The notes below the pieces were generated by a model. That model was not told where the DNA came from. It saw only the letters and a program-made list of their open reading frames with translations, and did no database searches. This document shows, piece by piece, positions 32,846 to 43,296 of a stretch of 64,000 nucleotides of DNA (the first letter of the stretch is position 1; each line of letters opens with the position of its first letter). This DNA is from Schistosoma mansoni (Eukaryota; Platyhelminthes; Trematoda; Strigeidida; Schistosomatidae). A program made the translations under genes and the position numbers. The DNA lies in assembly GCF_000237925.1 (NCBI RefSeq), contig NC_031498.1, positions 31,934,552 to 31,998,551 of the forward strand, read 5' to 3'.

Positions 32846-33160
32846 TCCTTACTTACGCCTGTTACTCCCAATGGAGTATACCGTAGCCAACCAGCATTCT
32901 CCAACACACTCTGTCCTCGGCCTTCCTTTCTAGTTCTATCCAATTCTTGTTCATTATTCTCATATCTATCTCGATTTCTCGGTGTAATGTGTTCTTTGGT
33001 CTTCCTCTTCTCCTTTGACCTTCAGGATTCCATGTGAGGGCTTGCCTTGTGATGAAGTTGGGTGGTCTCATCAATGTGTGTCTTATCAACTTCCAGCGCT
33101 TCTTCCTGATTTCTTCCTCCACTGGAATCTGGTTTGTTCTCTTCCACGAAACTCTTTCCT
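32846..33160 (-). mobile_element. RTE-1, 5'-truncated, open frame
   Basis: Uninterrupted minus frame: [56 protein letters not shown], ending GYGILHWE. Shares private changes ([11 protein letters not shown] and GYGILHWE) with copies at 41220-41851 and 63256-63696, so the three form a recent subfamily. Confidence 0.9.
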
Positions 33161-33605
33161 GTGAACTTAAATTTATATGAGATTCATTTCGTATAAAATA
33201 GGGTATATGATGAGCAGATATCTATTTGTTTAACAGTGATTTTAAAACACTTACAATTCACAGGTTACTTTTAAAACTTAAATTGCAAAAAGGCTTGTGA
33301 AACTGACTTATTAACCAATAACTAGATTTATATTACTCTGTGGAACTCGAACATCAATCAAACTAAGAGTTGAGTGAACAATCAAGGGAGCATTTAAAGT
33401 TTTTCTAGGTAAATAAATCAGAGGTCAATTGTATGATTACAAACGATGCTTGTTTTTGAAACACTCATAGAAAGGGTTCCAAAAATAATAGTGATTAGAT
33501 AGGGTAAAAATATATCTCTATATACTTCTACCAAATGTGCCGTATTTCTGTCATTTACTTCAAGCTACTTATCTACAATTTAAGTAGTGTCATTACTTTA
33601 ACGTT
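33161..33605. other. Unassigned stretch
   Basis: AT-rich with no recognised feature. Confidence 0.5.
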
Positions 33606-33715
33606 TTTTTTAGCGAGTTAGTTTTCTACGGGATGGAGTCGTTGACCCGATGCCTAAACCTCCACCTTTATCCGGGTTCGGGACCAGCATTAGCTCCAGA
33701 GTGGCTCCATGCAGA
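33606..33715 (+). repeat. Family E repeat
   Basis: ttttttagcgagttagtttt, then ctacgggatggagtcgttga, tttatccgggttcgggacc and agctccagagtggctcc. Also at 44512-44635 and, partly and reversed, near 60150-60215. It is GC-richer than its surroundings and appears to be part of a larger retroelement. Confidence 0.75.
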
Positions 33716-33968
33716 GTGAACAGGACATATATTGAGGAAAGCATCCAACTGTGTCACAAGGCAAGCCCTCACAGGAATCCTGAAGGTCAAAGGAGAAGAG
33801 GAAGTTCAAAGAACACATTACACCGAGAAATGGAGACAGACATATGAAGAATGAAAAAGAATTGGATAGAAACATAATGGAGGACCGAGGACAGAGTGTG
33901 TTGGAGAATTCTGATCGGCAGCCTATGCTTCATTGGAAGTAACAGGCGTAAGTAATTAAATAAGTAAG
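33716..33968 (+). mobile_element. RTE-1, 5'-truncated, next to family E
   Basis: aggacatatattgaggaaag onward, with frameshifts, ending ggcgtaagtaattaaataag. It begins within a few bases of the end of the E block. Confidence 0.82.
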
Positions 33969-34175
33969 CGTCAATACTTGTTTACAAGTAGATTGGGTCA
34001 GATTTATGTGGTCCACTTTCCTAATTCTGTTTATATCCTATTTTCTGATGATTAAAATCTTCACTTTTGACGATGAAAATTTCATCGAAAACTTTATTAT
34101 GCTCTAATAATAATCATAAATACTATAATTTCTTCTGAAGTAGATTGTAATTACAACAAAATTATTCAATTCATT

Positions 34176-34645
34176 ATTATTATTAAAAGTACATTTAAAC
34201 AAATGTGCCTCTGCCAGGGAGGTCCTACTCACTGCCTTCTTGTGACCGGGGTGTTTTCTATGAAATTGAGAGGACGAAAAGCAAATGTCTGGCGCTTTAA
34301 CCAAGTTGGTGGACACGGAAAGTTCACCTAGGGGAGTTGGAGAACCCTGATTTCAAACCAATGGTACACAAAGGCTCCAGTATGCTGAGGGAACAAATGG
34401 CGTATGAATCAATCGTTGGTCACCGGCTCCCATGAGACTGCATCTCCTCACGATGCTCCACTGCCTTTTGAATTAGACCTTTATGTCAAAAGCTTGAGGG
34501 ATGGCCCCCTAAGAAAACCATCTGGTTCAGTTTGGGCACCTAGTCAGTATCACAGCCCTCACCCAAATCAATTAAGATTTGTGTGGCGCATATATATCTG
34601 GTGCCCCCTTGTACCAATATTTATGTGTTTAAATAAATAAACAGT
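34176..34645 (+). repeat. Family D retroposon, 5'-truncated
   Basis: gtgcctctgccagggaggtc, gtgttttctatgaaattgag, ggggagttggagaaccctga, cacacaaatc-like hairpin region near 34560-34585 and the A-rich tail atttatgtgtttaaataaat. Lacks the first ~90 bp of full D copies (58472-58998). Confidence 0.8.
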
Positions 34646-34734
34646 AACCATATAATAAAACACAGTAATGAATTTTAATAGATTTACTGTCGTTTACATA
34701 GACAAGTATTTTATGACCTGATATCTGACTCCAA

Positions 34735-35170
34735 TTAGATTGTATTATTGATTGTTATTTGAAATATACATATCGTCTATGCTTGTATAAAATTATCGAC
34801 TTAATCTACTTTAGTATAGAACGGAATTAAAATAAGTCAAATACAAGAATGGATTTTGAATATGTCTATTTCATGCACTCATTGTTTTGAATAGGCAATC
34901 AGGGAGACGAAACAAACAAAGAAAGGCGAAGCAAATTGAAGAAGCAAAGAGAAGAAAGCGGAGCAAAATGACACACAGTGAAGAAAGTATGTGAGCCAAC
35001 TTAGTTTAGTCAAACATTGATTGACATTTATAGTTACATATAAGTAAGCTACAGACATGTAATGAATAACATAAGAAGTGTACACATACATACCCTGATA
35101 TAAAAAACAGTCATGGTTGATAAGTGAATAATTAACAAGGTCAAAACATGACTCAAGATAAATGATTAAA
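34735..35170 (-). repeat. Family G repeat, second copy
   Basis: Reverse complement of 28976-29425: gaaatatacatatcgtctat, gaagcaaagagaagaaag and cagtcatggttgataagtga. Diverged by roughly a fifth by eye. Confidence 0.6.
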
Positions 35171-35315
35171 CTGGTTGATTTGAAAACTAGAATAAACTGT
35201 GTAGGCTGAATATGGTAACTGACATTACAGAGAATTAACACAGGGTAACTTGAGATAAACTGTTTGTCAAAGTCATTCGATGACTATCTCAGGGGATTAC
35301 ATACATTTTCACTGA

Positions 35316-35927
35316 ATGAAATAGACTATTACTAAAAGGTTTACCATTCTTGAGTTATCCTCAGTCCATTAATTACTGCCTTCCATATTCACAGCCACAT
35401 TTGGCTGAATCTTGTACAAATGTTATTTTCTATTTTATGGTATGATGTGGTCTTGTAGAGATTTCAGTATTTTCATAGTTGAAATCATGAGTCAATCGGA
35501 TGCCGACTCAGTGGTCTATCGGTTAAATGCTTTCGCGCGAGACTGGTAGGTCCTGGGTTCGAATCTCGCGAGGCGGGATCGTGGATGCGCACTGCCACTG
35601 AGGAGTCCCACAACAAGACAAAACGGCCATCTAGTGCTTCCAGGCTTTCCATGGTGGTCTAGCTTCAAGTGACTCATGATTTCAACTATGAAAATAACGT
35701 GGTCTGTTTGATTGGTATATAAACCCGGTATGTTTGAAATATAACGATTCTTGTTGCAGAGGCTGTTATTGATGTTCTGGACTCAACAGGCAGGGTTAGT
35801 CAGGAAGAAGGACCAATAAGTACTCTAGACTACTCGTATGGGTTTATACATCATTGGTCCGGTCGATAAGTCGCAGTTCTCTAATTGACAGTATCATTAA
35901 TAGAGCACAGTGTCACGAATTATAACA
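35316..35927 (+). repeat. Gypsy-family LTR, interrupted by a B element
   Basis: Matches the solo LTR at 62491-63011 from gactattactaaaaggttta on: ttcacagccacatttggct, then after the insert ggtatataaacccgg (TATA) and aaatataacg, ending gaattataaca at 35927. The TGTTAT start is missing. A B element sits at 35454-35698. Confidence 0.82.
35454..35698. repeat. Family B fold-back element inside an LTR, with TSD
   Basis: Starts with about 40 bp of minus B 3' end (tattttcatagttgaaatca), turns near 35497 into plus B (ggatgccgactcagtggtct, gggttcgaatctcgcgaggc, ribozyme, tggtggtctagcttcaagtg) and ends with the same 3' end in plus orientation. Outer edges form an inverted repeat of about 27 bp. Duplicated LTR target GTGGTCT at 35447-35453 and 35699-35705. 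The ribozyme core is damaged (caacaagacaaaac) and has the CCA insertion. Confidence 0.88.
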
Positions 35928-35979
35928 CTATTCACTGGAATATCACAAAAATCATATATTTATTAGAAGATTCTACCTT

Positions 35980-36275
35980 CTATAAGCAAAGATGGATAGT
36001 GACTAGAAGTGAAATCTAGTTTGACGCGCGTTTCGTCCTATTTGGGATTCGTCAGCTGGATGTACCTGCATTTCAGAGTTGATGTTCACTCTGGAACTCG
36101 AACCCAGTGCATTTCGCTTCAAATGCCATCACGTTATCCACTCGGCCACTGAGTCCTGATAGCCACTTGCTTGTGAAATGGGGTGAAGTTGAAATTCAAC
36201 TTAGTATTGTTTGTTTGAATCTTCCCATTGATGTTTTTTGGACTGCAACTGGTCAGTCTCCAAATTGGTTACCTT
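35980..36275 (-). repeat. Family A unit, A2 subtype
   Basis: Nearly complete reverse unit, from gcaaagatggatagtgacta to gtcagtctccaaattgg, with both tRNA-like boxes. In the ribozyme the cleavage triplet GTC is followed by aaactagatt instead of cctggatt, an A2 mark shared with 47845-47945, and the stem II closing base is changed (gacgaatcc). Confidence 0.88.
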
Positions 36276-36785
36276 CTATTTATACATTCACTCTCACTTT
36301 ATCTCGTTTTTTGTTTGTTCTTAAATATAAAATCAATCATCAATAATATGCACACATTTCATATTTACAGAATAAATAAATAAACAAACATATTCAGGTC
36401 AGAAGGTTGTTGTGTCTTACATTCACTATTACCATCTCCATAATAATGGTAACAAACTTGAATAGCACACACACGTACACATATACTGGCATCATTTCAC
36501 TTGTTCACTTATTTATATTTGTGTATTTCCTGATGAAAGTATCAATAATAAACAAATAAACAAACAAACAAACACAAATCATTATCAGTTACTATGGTTA
36601 CATTTTTTAACTGTAAACCGTAATCCAATTAGTTTACATTGATGTTACTATAGTGATGAAATGTAAATTAGGCAATGATTATTATTTTTTTTCATAGCCT
36701 CATTGCCTTTTGTGTTGTTATCCTTTTGTTTTTTTTTTGTTTTCTAAATATAGAATTCATTATTTCAAATATTTATAGAAAATAT
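36276..36785. other. Unassigned AT-rich stretch
   Basis: aacaaataaacaaacaaac run near 36550 and poly-T near 36730. No gene recognised. Confidence 0.5.
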
Positions 36786-37100
36786 TTTGTATAATGATAA
36801 CTGGATGGTTTGGTCGTGGAGCTTTCATCGTCCTTCTGAACGAAATCAGCAGCAGCACAAACTTCGGGTAGAAGTGAAGTATTCGAATTTCTCCACATAT
36901 GGTTCAAAACTTGTCCTGTACACCTCGATGTTCATAGGACAATCTGTGAACCATATATGGAGAAATTCGAATACTTCACTTCTACCCGAAGTTTGTGCTG
37001 ATGATGTCGTTCAGAAGGATGATGAAGGCTTCACGGCCAAACCATCTGGCTCAAAGAAGAAAACTCCATCAAAATCATCTAATTGAGCTACAAATCTTCT
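36786..37100. repeat. Family F large palindrome
   Basis: Left arm about 36803-36906, right arm about 36947-37047, loop about 40 bp. The arms are near-perfect reverse complements: cttcgggtagaagtgaagta left and tacttcacttctacccgaag right. Each arm is the F sequence, so this is an F element folded back on itself. Predicted to form a ~100-bp hairpin. Confidence 0.9.
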
Positions 37101-37340
37101 TCACCATCTCAAAATAAATTATGTTCGATACAATGGCAATTGATAAGATTCAATCTTCACGATATAATAATGGACCTATGTTTGGTGTAAAGTGGTACTC
37201 ATTAGTAAATAAATTTCATTGTAACTAAGCTCCATGTAGGATTCATGATTATGTTGCAGTTTTATTATTAGAAATTCAAATATTGACCTGTTGAGAATGG
37301 TCATCATTAGTTAATCGGTTTAATCAGCAGCAAAAATGAA

Positions 37341-37418
37341 TCGTCAGTCAGTCGGCTACAACGTAGGACCAGGCACAAATATGCATCTGTCTAAGTTGCC
37401 ATACCTCATTAGCACGGT
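37341..37418 (-). mobile_element. RTE-2, 3' terminal fragment
   Basis: gtcagtcagtcggctacaac and gtaggaccaggcacaaatat, the terminal RTE-2 3' UTR in reverse. Only 75-80 bp. Confidence 0.85.
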
Positions 37419-37975
37419 GCTGCTACCTTGACGTGGTGGTCGGGCTTGCCTATCGTGATGAACCAATAGAGCTATATTGCCTGGAACAATCGTTCCTCAA
37501 GGTCCTACCATGCCGGACAGATCGGTTGAAGAGCGGTAAGACTAAAAGCAGCAAACTTGAAGGCGAAGTCGTGCTGCTGATTGTACAGACGTGTGATGGC
37601 AGTAAGGTGTTTCCTTCAGACGACCAGCATAACAGCGATGCTGCTTTCCCACAACGAGGGGTGGGATAGAAAACGTTGGCTCCAAAGATACACACCTCGA
37701 CTTATCCCACGGATATCCGTCTCCGGCGGTAAGGTCCCAACAAGTACGGAGCTAACACAAAAACTACCCACAATAAGGTCGTGTATGACCGACCTCAAGC
37801 AGTTGTCCCTTGGGCACTATGGTCACACTCTCAGGTCATTAAGACCACTTCTAACCCAATTTCCTTTTGAGGTACCTTTAGAAGAATCCTCCCACGGTGT
37901 GGGCAACTGGGAAGTCGTAACCGTCCTCATACCTCTAACAGAACTGAACTGTAGACTTCGGTCAATGAACTAGAA
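37419..37975 (+). mobile_element. Probable retroelement 5' segment joined to the RTE-2 end
   Basis: GC-richer stretch starting ggtgctgctaccttgacgtg. Three overlapping short frames exist but none shows a domain. Its composition and abrupt junction with the RTE-2 tail suggest part of a non-LTR element, perhaps the 5' UTR and beginning of RTE-2 in inverted orientation (twin priming). No second copy in the window allows a test. Confidence 0.4.
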
Positions 37976-38139
37976 ATTCAGTATTCTATTATTTCATACT
38001 TTCTATGAACTATTATAGAGTTTGACCACTATTCTCTGTGTTGGCTGACATCATGCATCACATCTCACTAGAGTTCAATAATATCTGAAGGGTTTTTGAA
38101 GCAAGACACCAAATATCATTGGACTCGTCAAAATGTAAA

Positions 38140-38745
38140 ACATTAAAAAGTTGAAATCATGAGTCAATTGAAGATAGACCACCATGGAAAACCTGGAAGC
38201 ACTGGATGGCCGTTTCGTCCTATTTTGGAACTCCTCAGTGGCAGTGCGCATCCATGATCCCGCCTTGCGAGCGAGATTCGAACCCAGGACCTACCAGTCT
38301 TTCAACTAATAAAATACTGAAATCCCCACAAAAATACCTTTTACTGATCATAATCATATGCTCACTAGTGACTGACTTCAAGATACATGTCCTGGAGTTC
38401 TGGTGGGAAGTAGTGACCAGTGGAGTTCAAACCACGTCTGTTGTGAGGTAACAACTCACTGAAGACAATTGGTGAACGGTTGCTCAAACTTCGTGGATTG
38501 GTTGAAGTTAGACGTTAACATCGGCCGGCTCAGTGGTCTATCGGTTAAGTGATCTGGCGCGAGACTGGGGGGTCCTGGGTTCGGATCTTGCGAGGCGAGA
38601 TCGTGGATGCACACTGCTGGGGAGTCCCACAATAGGACGAAATGGCCGTCCAGTGCTTCCAGGTTTTCCATGGTGGTCTAGCTTGAAATGATTCATGATT
38701 TCAACTATTAAAATACTGGAATCTCCACAAAAAAACCCTTTTGAT
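38140..38745. repeat. Family B fold-back element
   Basis: Minus B 3' half (38148-38306, ending at ggacctaccagtct) joins a plus sequence that begins in the B 3' end (caactaataaaatactgaaa) and runs through one full unit to the 3' end again at 38745. The plus copy thus spans more than one unit. Its ribozyme reads ctggggag and gaaat, near-intact but altered at conserved A6. Possible target duplication attaaaaag at both edges. Confidence 0.82.
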
Positions 38746-39285
38746 TAAAAAAGTTACTCAAAACTAAATTATGACCAACTTTTCATGAAGACGTTTATTC
38801 TATTTGTTATATCTAAAACGATGAATAATGCTTTCAAACTTGATCTTTACTCTAAATCGAAGCGTATAAGTTATGGTTATCAAGTAGCATGCTAATCTAC
38901 ACTGTAACTCTTGTTAAAATTGATAATATTTAAATACCAATATGTTTGTAACAGCTACGGTTCATAACAATCTTCACAATGTTCAACATTTTCGAAAATA
39001 ATCTTCATCAATTTATTTTATGGTGGGATACAATCAATAGTTCAGATCTTAGTATTATGTAGTTCGAATTCATGTTACTCATGACCGTACTTGTTACCTC
39101 CACTTAGTAGTTAGTCATACCTATCATGATGATCTAGTCCAGTTATATCGACAGTGTCTGTCATTGAAAGGCCTACCAAATCAGTACATAAAATTTGTGA
39201 AACCTCTAGTCAAACACTATTGATTAGGTTAGAGATTATGGGAAAATGTCATCAGGACTAATAATAACAAGTAGTATTCATCATG
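38746..39285. other. Unassigned AT-rich stretch
   Basis: Nothing recognised. Confidence 0.5.
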
Positions 39286-39487
39286 TGCGTTTTGCCTCAA
39301 TATAGCCTTATTTCACAAGCATTGTAAGCAAAGATGGATAGTGGCTAGCAGTGGAATCCAGGAAGCGCGCCACTTCGTCCTATTTGGGACTCGTCAGCTG
39401 GATGTACCTGAATCTCAGAGTTGATGTTCACTCTGGGACTTGAACTCAGTACCTTTCGCTTCAAACGCCATCACGTTATTCATTCAC
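39286..39487 (-). repeat. Family A, partial minus copy
   Basis: gcctcaatatagccttattt to caaacgccatcacgttattc. The ribozyme is broken at GAAAC (gaagt) and the cleavage triplet (ttc). Confidence 0.82.
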
Positions 39488-39584
39488 CATGATTTTTCAC
39501 TTTCCCTATTTTTTGTTTAACTTCTTTCTAGATATTCTTTTATAAATAATGCTTCCATCATCTAAATTTTCCGGGATTGATCTC

Positions 39585-40621
39585 TTCCTTGTTGAGTTGG
39601 AACATGCATATGATTTAGTTCTTTTTGGCAAAGACCCTGATAAAATACAATCTTCTGATCACCTTGAAAATCAATGAAAGCAAGTTTTGGATATTTTTCT
39701 TTACCTCTAAATGCAAAACACTCCTTAAGGATATGTCTGTGCCAATGCTTAAATTAATGATTAGAAGTGAATTAACTGGATGTGCTAATCATTTCACTTA
39801 TCTTTGGAGGGTTTGTTTCTGACGAAATTTCAACATGAACCCAGAAAGCTCGATTGAGAACATGTGATAACTGCATTCTAGGCACGATAATTATCTGCCA
39901 ACTAAGATATGATTACACTGAATAACAGTTCTTTCTGTTTTACTTTCTGGGCTTGAAAGTGGCCCTTAACAGTAAAGAATGTTCTTAGTTTACTAGTATT
40001 TGATCGAGGTGTGTTTAAAGTATTTCTCATGTATGTTGAAGCCACCGAGTGAGGAATGCGGAAGTTAGACATAGATTACTAAGTAAAGATGATATTTCAA
40101 TTGATGAAGCTATTTATCTTTTCCGACTAGAATGACTGTGACATGTATTACTTATACCTAACTACTACTTACCTCAACATACTGTGATGGCTGGTGTTGG
40201 AGTATATTTGAAGAAAGTTTGAGGCCGCCTTATCAAGACATGATACAAGTCCATGCATTTATTGATTACTGAACTGAGCTTCATAGATAAGTTCAGTTTC
40301 ACTTTCTAAGGTCTGGGCGATTATCGTAACCAATAATTGAAGACATTATGTGATATGGCTCAGAATCGCAGGGATTGGTGCAGATATATTCAATCTTTGT
40401 GTTCCCTCACATACTGAGTTTTAAAATTATCCCATAATTTTTTATTCCATGAATTAGTTCTTTCTTCTTGAATCATATTGTCGATGTCTAGTGTTTTCTA
40501 CAAACACCGATACTGTTGCCATTTCTACATCTCAAGGATTTGCCACAACAATTTCATCTAGCTGTGCTGATATGGTGGGTTCTACGTTGCTTATAGCTGA
40601 CTGACTGACTGACTGACTGAC
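39585..40621 (+). mobile_element. RTE-2, decayed ~1-kb copy including the RT active-site region
   Basis: A degraded, near-continuous copy. Translation fragments in order: VELEHAYDLVLFGKDPDK at the position of the YADD box (now AYD), SKCKTLLKDMSVPMLKLMIR, CANHFTYL, VSDEIST, a remnant of SVLLYGCETWPL near 39930-39960, DMAQNR-like and RCIHSLCS-like blocks near 40350-40420, then the 3' UTR and tail gactgactgactgactgac. Many frameshifts, clearly dead. Confidence 0.8.
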
Positions 40622-40785
40622 ATTAGTGTTGTTAGAAGTAGGTAAAAGAAGAGTAATATGAAACTTGGCTAGCTATTCTCTGGTGAATTAGTTTGTTTAA
40701 CATTAATGAGTATTTACAAAATATTTGGTTTTATCATCCATAAAATCGAGTGTCAATTAGCTTTGTATCAAAATGTTTTGGTTAC

Positions 40786-41070
40786 GTTGTGGTGTGTGCT
40801 ACTGATGTCGACAGATATAAGTAGTATGTATCATCAATCGAAAGTGAAATACTTGGCGGAAGAAAGTTAAGAGGACCGAAGAAACGAGAACAAGAACAGA
40901 GAATGATTAGTGTAGAGATGAAGGAACAATAAAGTGTGAGACAATTGATTGACATTTTTCAAATGAAATACTTACTAAATGGCTATCAGATTTTACTAAG
41001 GGATCCCGTAACTTGCATGTCCAAATACATGTGGTTGTCCCAACTTGTGCTCTCATTCACTACAGCTTGC
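40786..41070 (-). repeat. Family C2 repeat, near full length
   Basis: gtgctactgatgtcgacaga, taagtagtatgtatcatcaa, gagaatgattagtgtagaga, gagacaattgattgacattt, ctcattcactacagc. Same layout as C with its own consensus. Confidence 0.82.
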
Positions 41071-41219
41071 CTAATGAGACTCACAGACTTTGATGCACTC
41101 TGGTTTAAATGATACAATCAAATAAGTAGTCATCAGGCTAAATAGTAGAAATCATCACTTTGCCATTCAGGTGTTCTGGTTGGAGGTTTGGGAGTGTAAG
41201 ACTTCTCACAGTCCACTGA

Positions 41220-41851
41220 ATGGATATTGAACACACTAATGGAGATAATGGGTCTAGTATCGTCAGTGATGAACACGGTGGATCTGATACAGATGTGAGA
41301 GCGAGGATCGGCAAAGCAAGAGCAGCATATCTACAAATGAAGAATATCTGGGACTTAAAACAACTGTCAACCAAAACCAAGATCAGAATTTTCAATACAA
41401 ATGTCAAGACAGTTCTACTGTATGGGGCGGAGACGTGGAGAACTACGAAAGCCATCATACAAAAGATATACGTGTTTATTAACAGTTGTCTAAGCAAGAT
41501 ACTTCGGATCCGTTGGCCAGACACTATCAGCAACAACATACTGTGGGAGAAAGCAAACCAGATTCCAGTGGAGGAAGAAATCAGGAAGAAGCGCTGGAAG
41601 TTGATAAGACACACATTGATGAGACCACCCAACTTCATCACAAGGCAAGCCCTCACATGGAATCCTGAAGGTCAAAGGAGAAGAGGAAGACCAAAGAACA
41701 CATTACACCGAGAAATCGAGATAGATATGAGAATAATGAACAAGAATTGGCTAGAACTAGAAAGGAAGGCCGAGGACAGAGTGTGTTGGAGAATGCTGGT
41801 TGGCTACGGTATACTCCATTGGGAGTAACAGGAATAAGTAAGTAAGTAAGT
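41220..41851 (+). mobile_element. RTE-1, young copy with long open frame
   Basis: A 202-codon frame covers [84 protein letters not shown], and ends GYGILHWE, then aataagtaagtaagtaag. Nearly identical over 41423-41851 to 63256-63696. The first ~30 nt of the frame may be non-element. Confidence 0.9.
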
Positions 41852-42765
41852 ATCCTCAGTGTAGGAAAAAACAAAATATTTGTCCCCTACTGTGCCAATC
41901 ACTTATCAATACTGAATGCAGTCGAACTATTGGATTCTAACTCTTGTCATCTAAATGTAACGAATTTGTCATCAGAACTGAAGATTCTGGAATATTTAAT
42001 AAAAACAAGAATTTATAAGTCAACTTTTCTTCATGATTCCGTATTTGATTATTATATTAATCGGCTTCATATCAATGTTAACCAACTGTAGTACCTTAAT
42101 AGTACAAATCATACGTCTAAGAATCTTCTCCATTTGACAATCGACTCCACAGAGTTGTTAGTATTTCTATCGCTACCGTGTCTAAACATACATATAGATA
42201 TATGTTTCCTCTTGACTTTGATGTTTTTGCTAGTTCTAATCTAAGGTTCAACAGTCTAAGAGACTAGTCTTCTGTTTTTTCTCTTGAATGTATCCGAAAT
42301 TAATTAAACCTGGATTTATTGACGCTTATTTCCGGTTTGTTTCACACCATAGAAACAATCGATCGATTTTAGACATCCATACATCTCTCTCTATATATAT
42401 ATAGACGTACATTGCAAACAACTTTAGTCACATTTTTTTGGCTCATGTAGAATGGACAAAAAAAAGGAAACAATGTTATAGTTGAATAATAAGCGAGCGA
42501 TAGATATACACATACAAAGAGAGTTAACCATTGGCATTGTTCAATTTACCTACCTTTCACACCCACATTCAATTAAAGCAATATAGTAACTAGACAAAAT
42601 TTAATAAAAATATTAACCCAAGGTTGGTTAAAAATCAATTGAAGTATATGAGAAGATATATATAATATCTATGGCTGATTTCCGAATTGTTGTTAATCAA
42701 TAAGTTGAATGGGCTAGATTTTGATAGTGTTCTGTTTGGTTAATTATTTCATTTAATTAAAAAGT
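41852..42765. other. Unassigned AT-rich stretch
   Basis: About 900 bp with a short tatatatatata run near 42395. No coding or repeat content recognised. Confidence 0.5.
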
Positions 42766-43240
42766 TTTCTTATAGTTGAAATCATGAGTTAATTGAAGAT
42801 AGACCACCATCGAAGACCTGGAAGCACTGGACGACCGTTTTGTCCTATCGTGGGACTCCTTAGTGGCAGTGCGCATCCACGATCTCGCCTCGCAAGATCC
42901 GAACCCAGGACCTACCAGTCTCGCGCCAGATCACTTAACCGATAGACCACTGAGCCGACCGGCATCCACCGGTGTTAATGTCTAACTTCAACCAATCCAC
43001 GAAGTTGAGCAACTGTTCACTATTGTCTTCAGTGAGATGATATCTCACAACAGACCTGATTGAACTCCACTGGTCACTGCTTCTCACTAGAACTCCAGGA
43101 AATATCTCTTGAAGTCAGTCACTAGTGAGCACTAGTGAGCGCACTGCTGAGGAGTCCCACGGCCGTCCAGTCCTTCCATGTTTTCCATGGTGGTCTAGAT
43201 TTAATTGACTCATGATCTCAACTATTAAAATTATAATAAA
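42766..43240. repeat. Family B fold-back element
   Basis: Near-complete minus B (42772-43130) ends at gtcactagtgagc, a 10-bp direct repeat actagtgagc follows, then a plus B 3' part (43139-43225). In the plus part the ribozyme lost its stem II loop and GAAA (gtcccacggccgtccag). Outer edges are inverted B 3' ends. Confidence 0.85.
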
Positions 43241-43296
43241 ATAAGATGGAAAATTACTAAAAATATATAGATATTTAAATTGTATGTTAAAAGTAT

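Noticed and set aside
40786-40830. Hammerhead-like ctactgatgtcgacag in C2
   Set aside because: CTGATG is present, but no stem II hairpin or GAAA follows at the proper distance.
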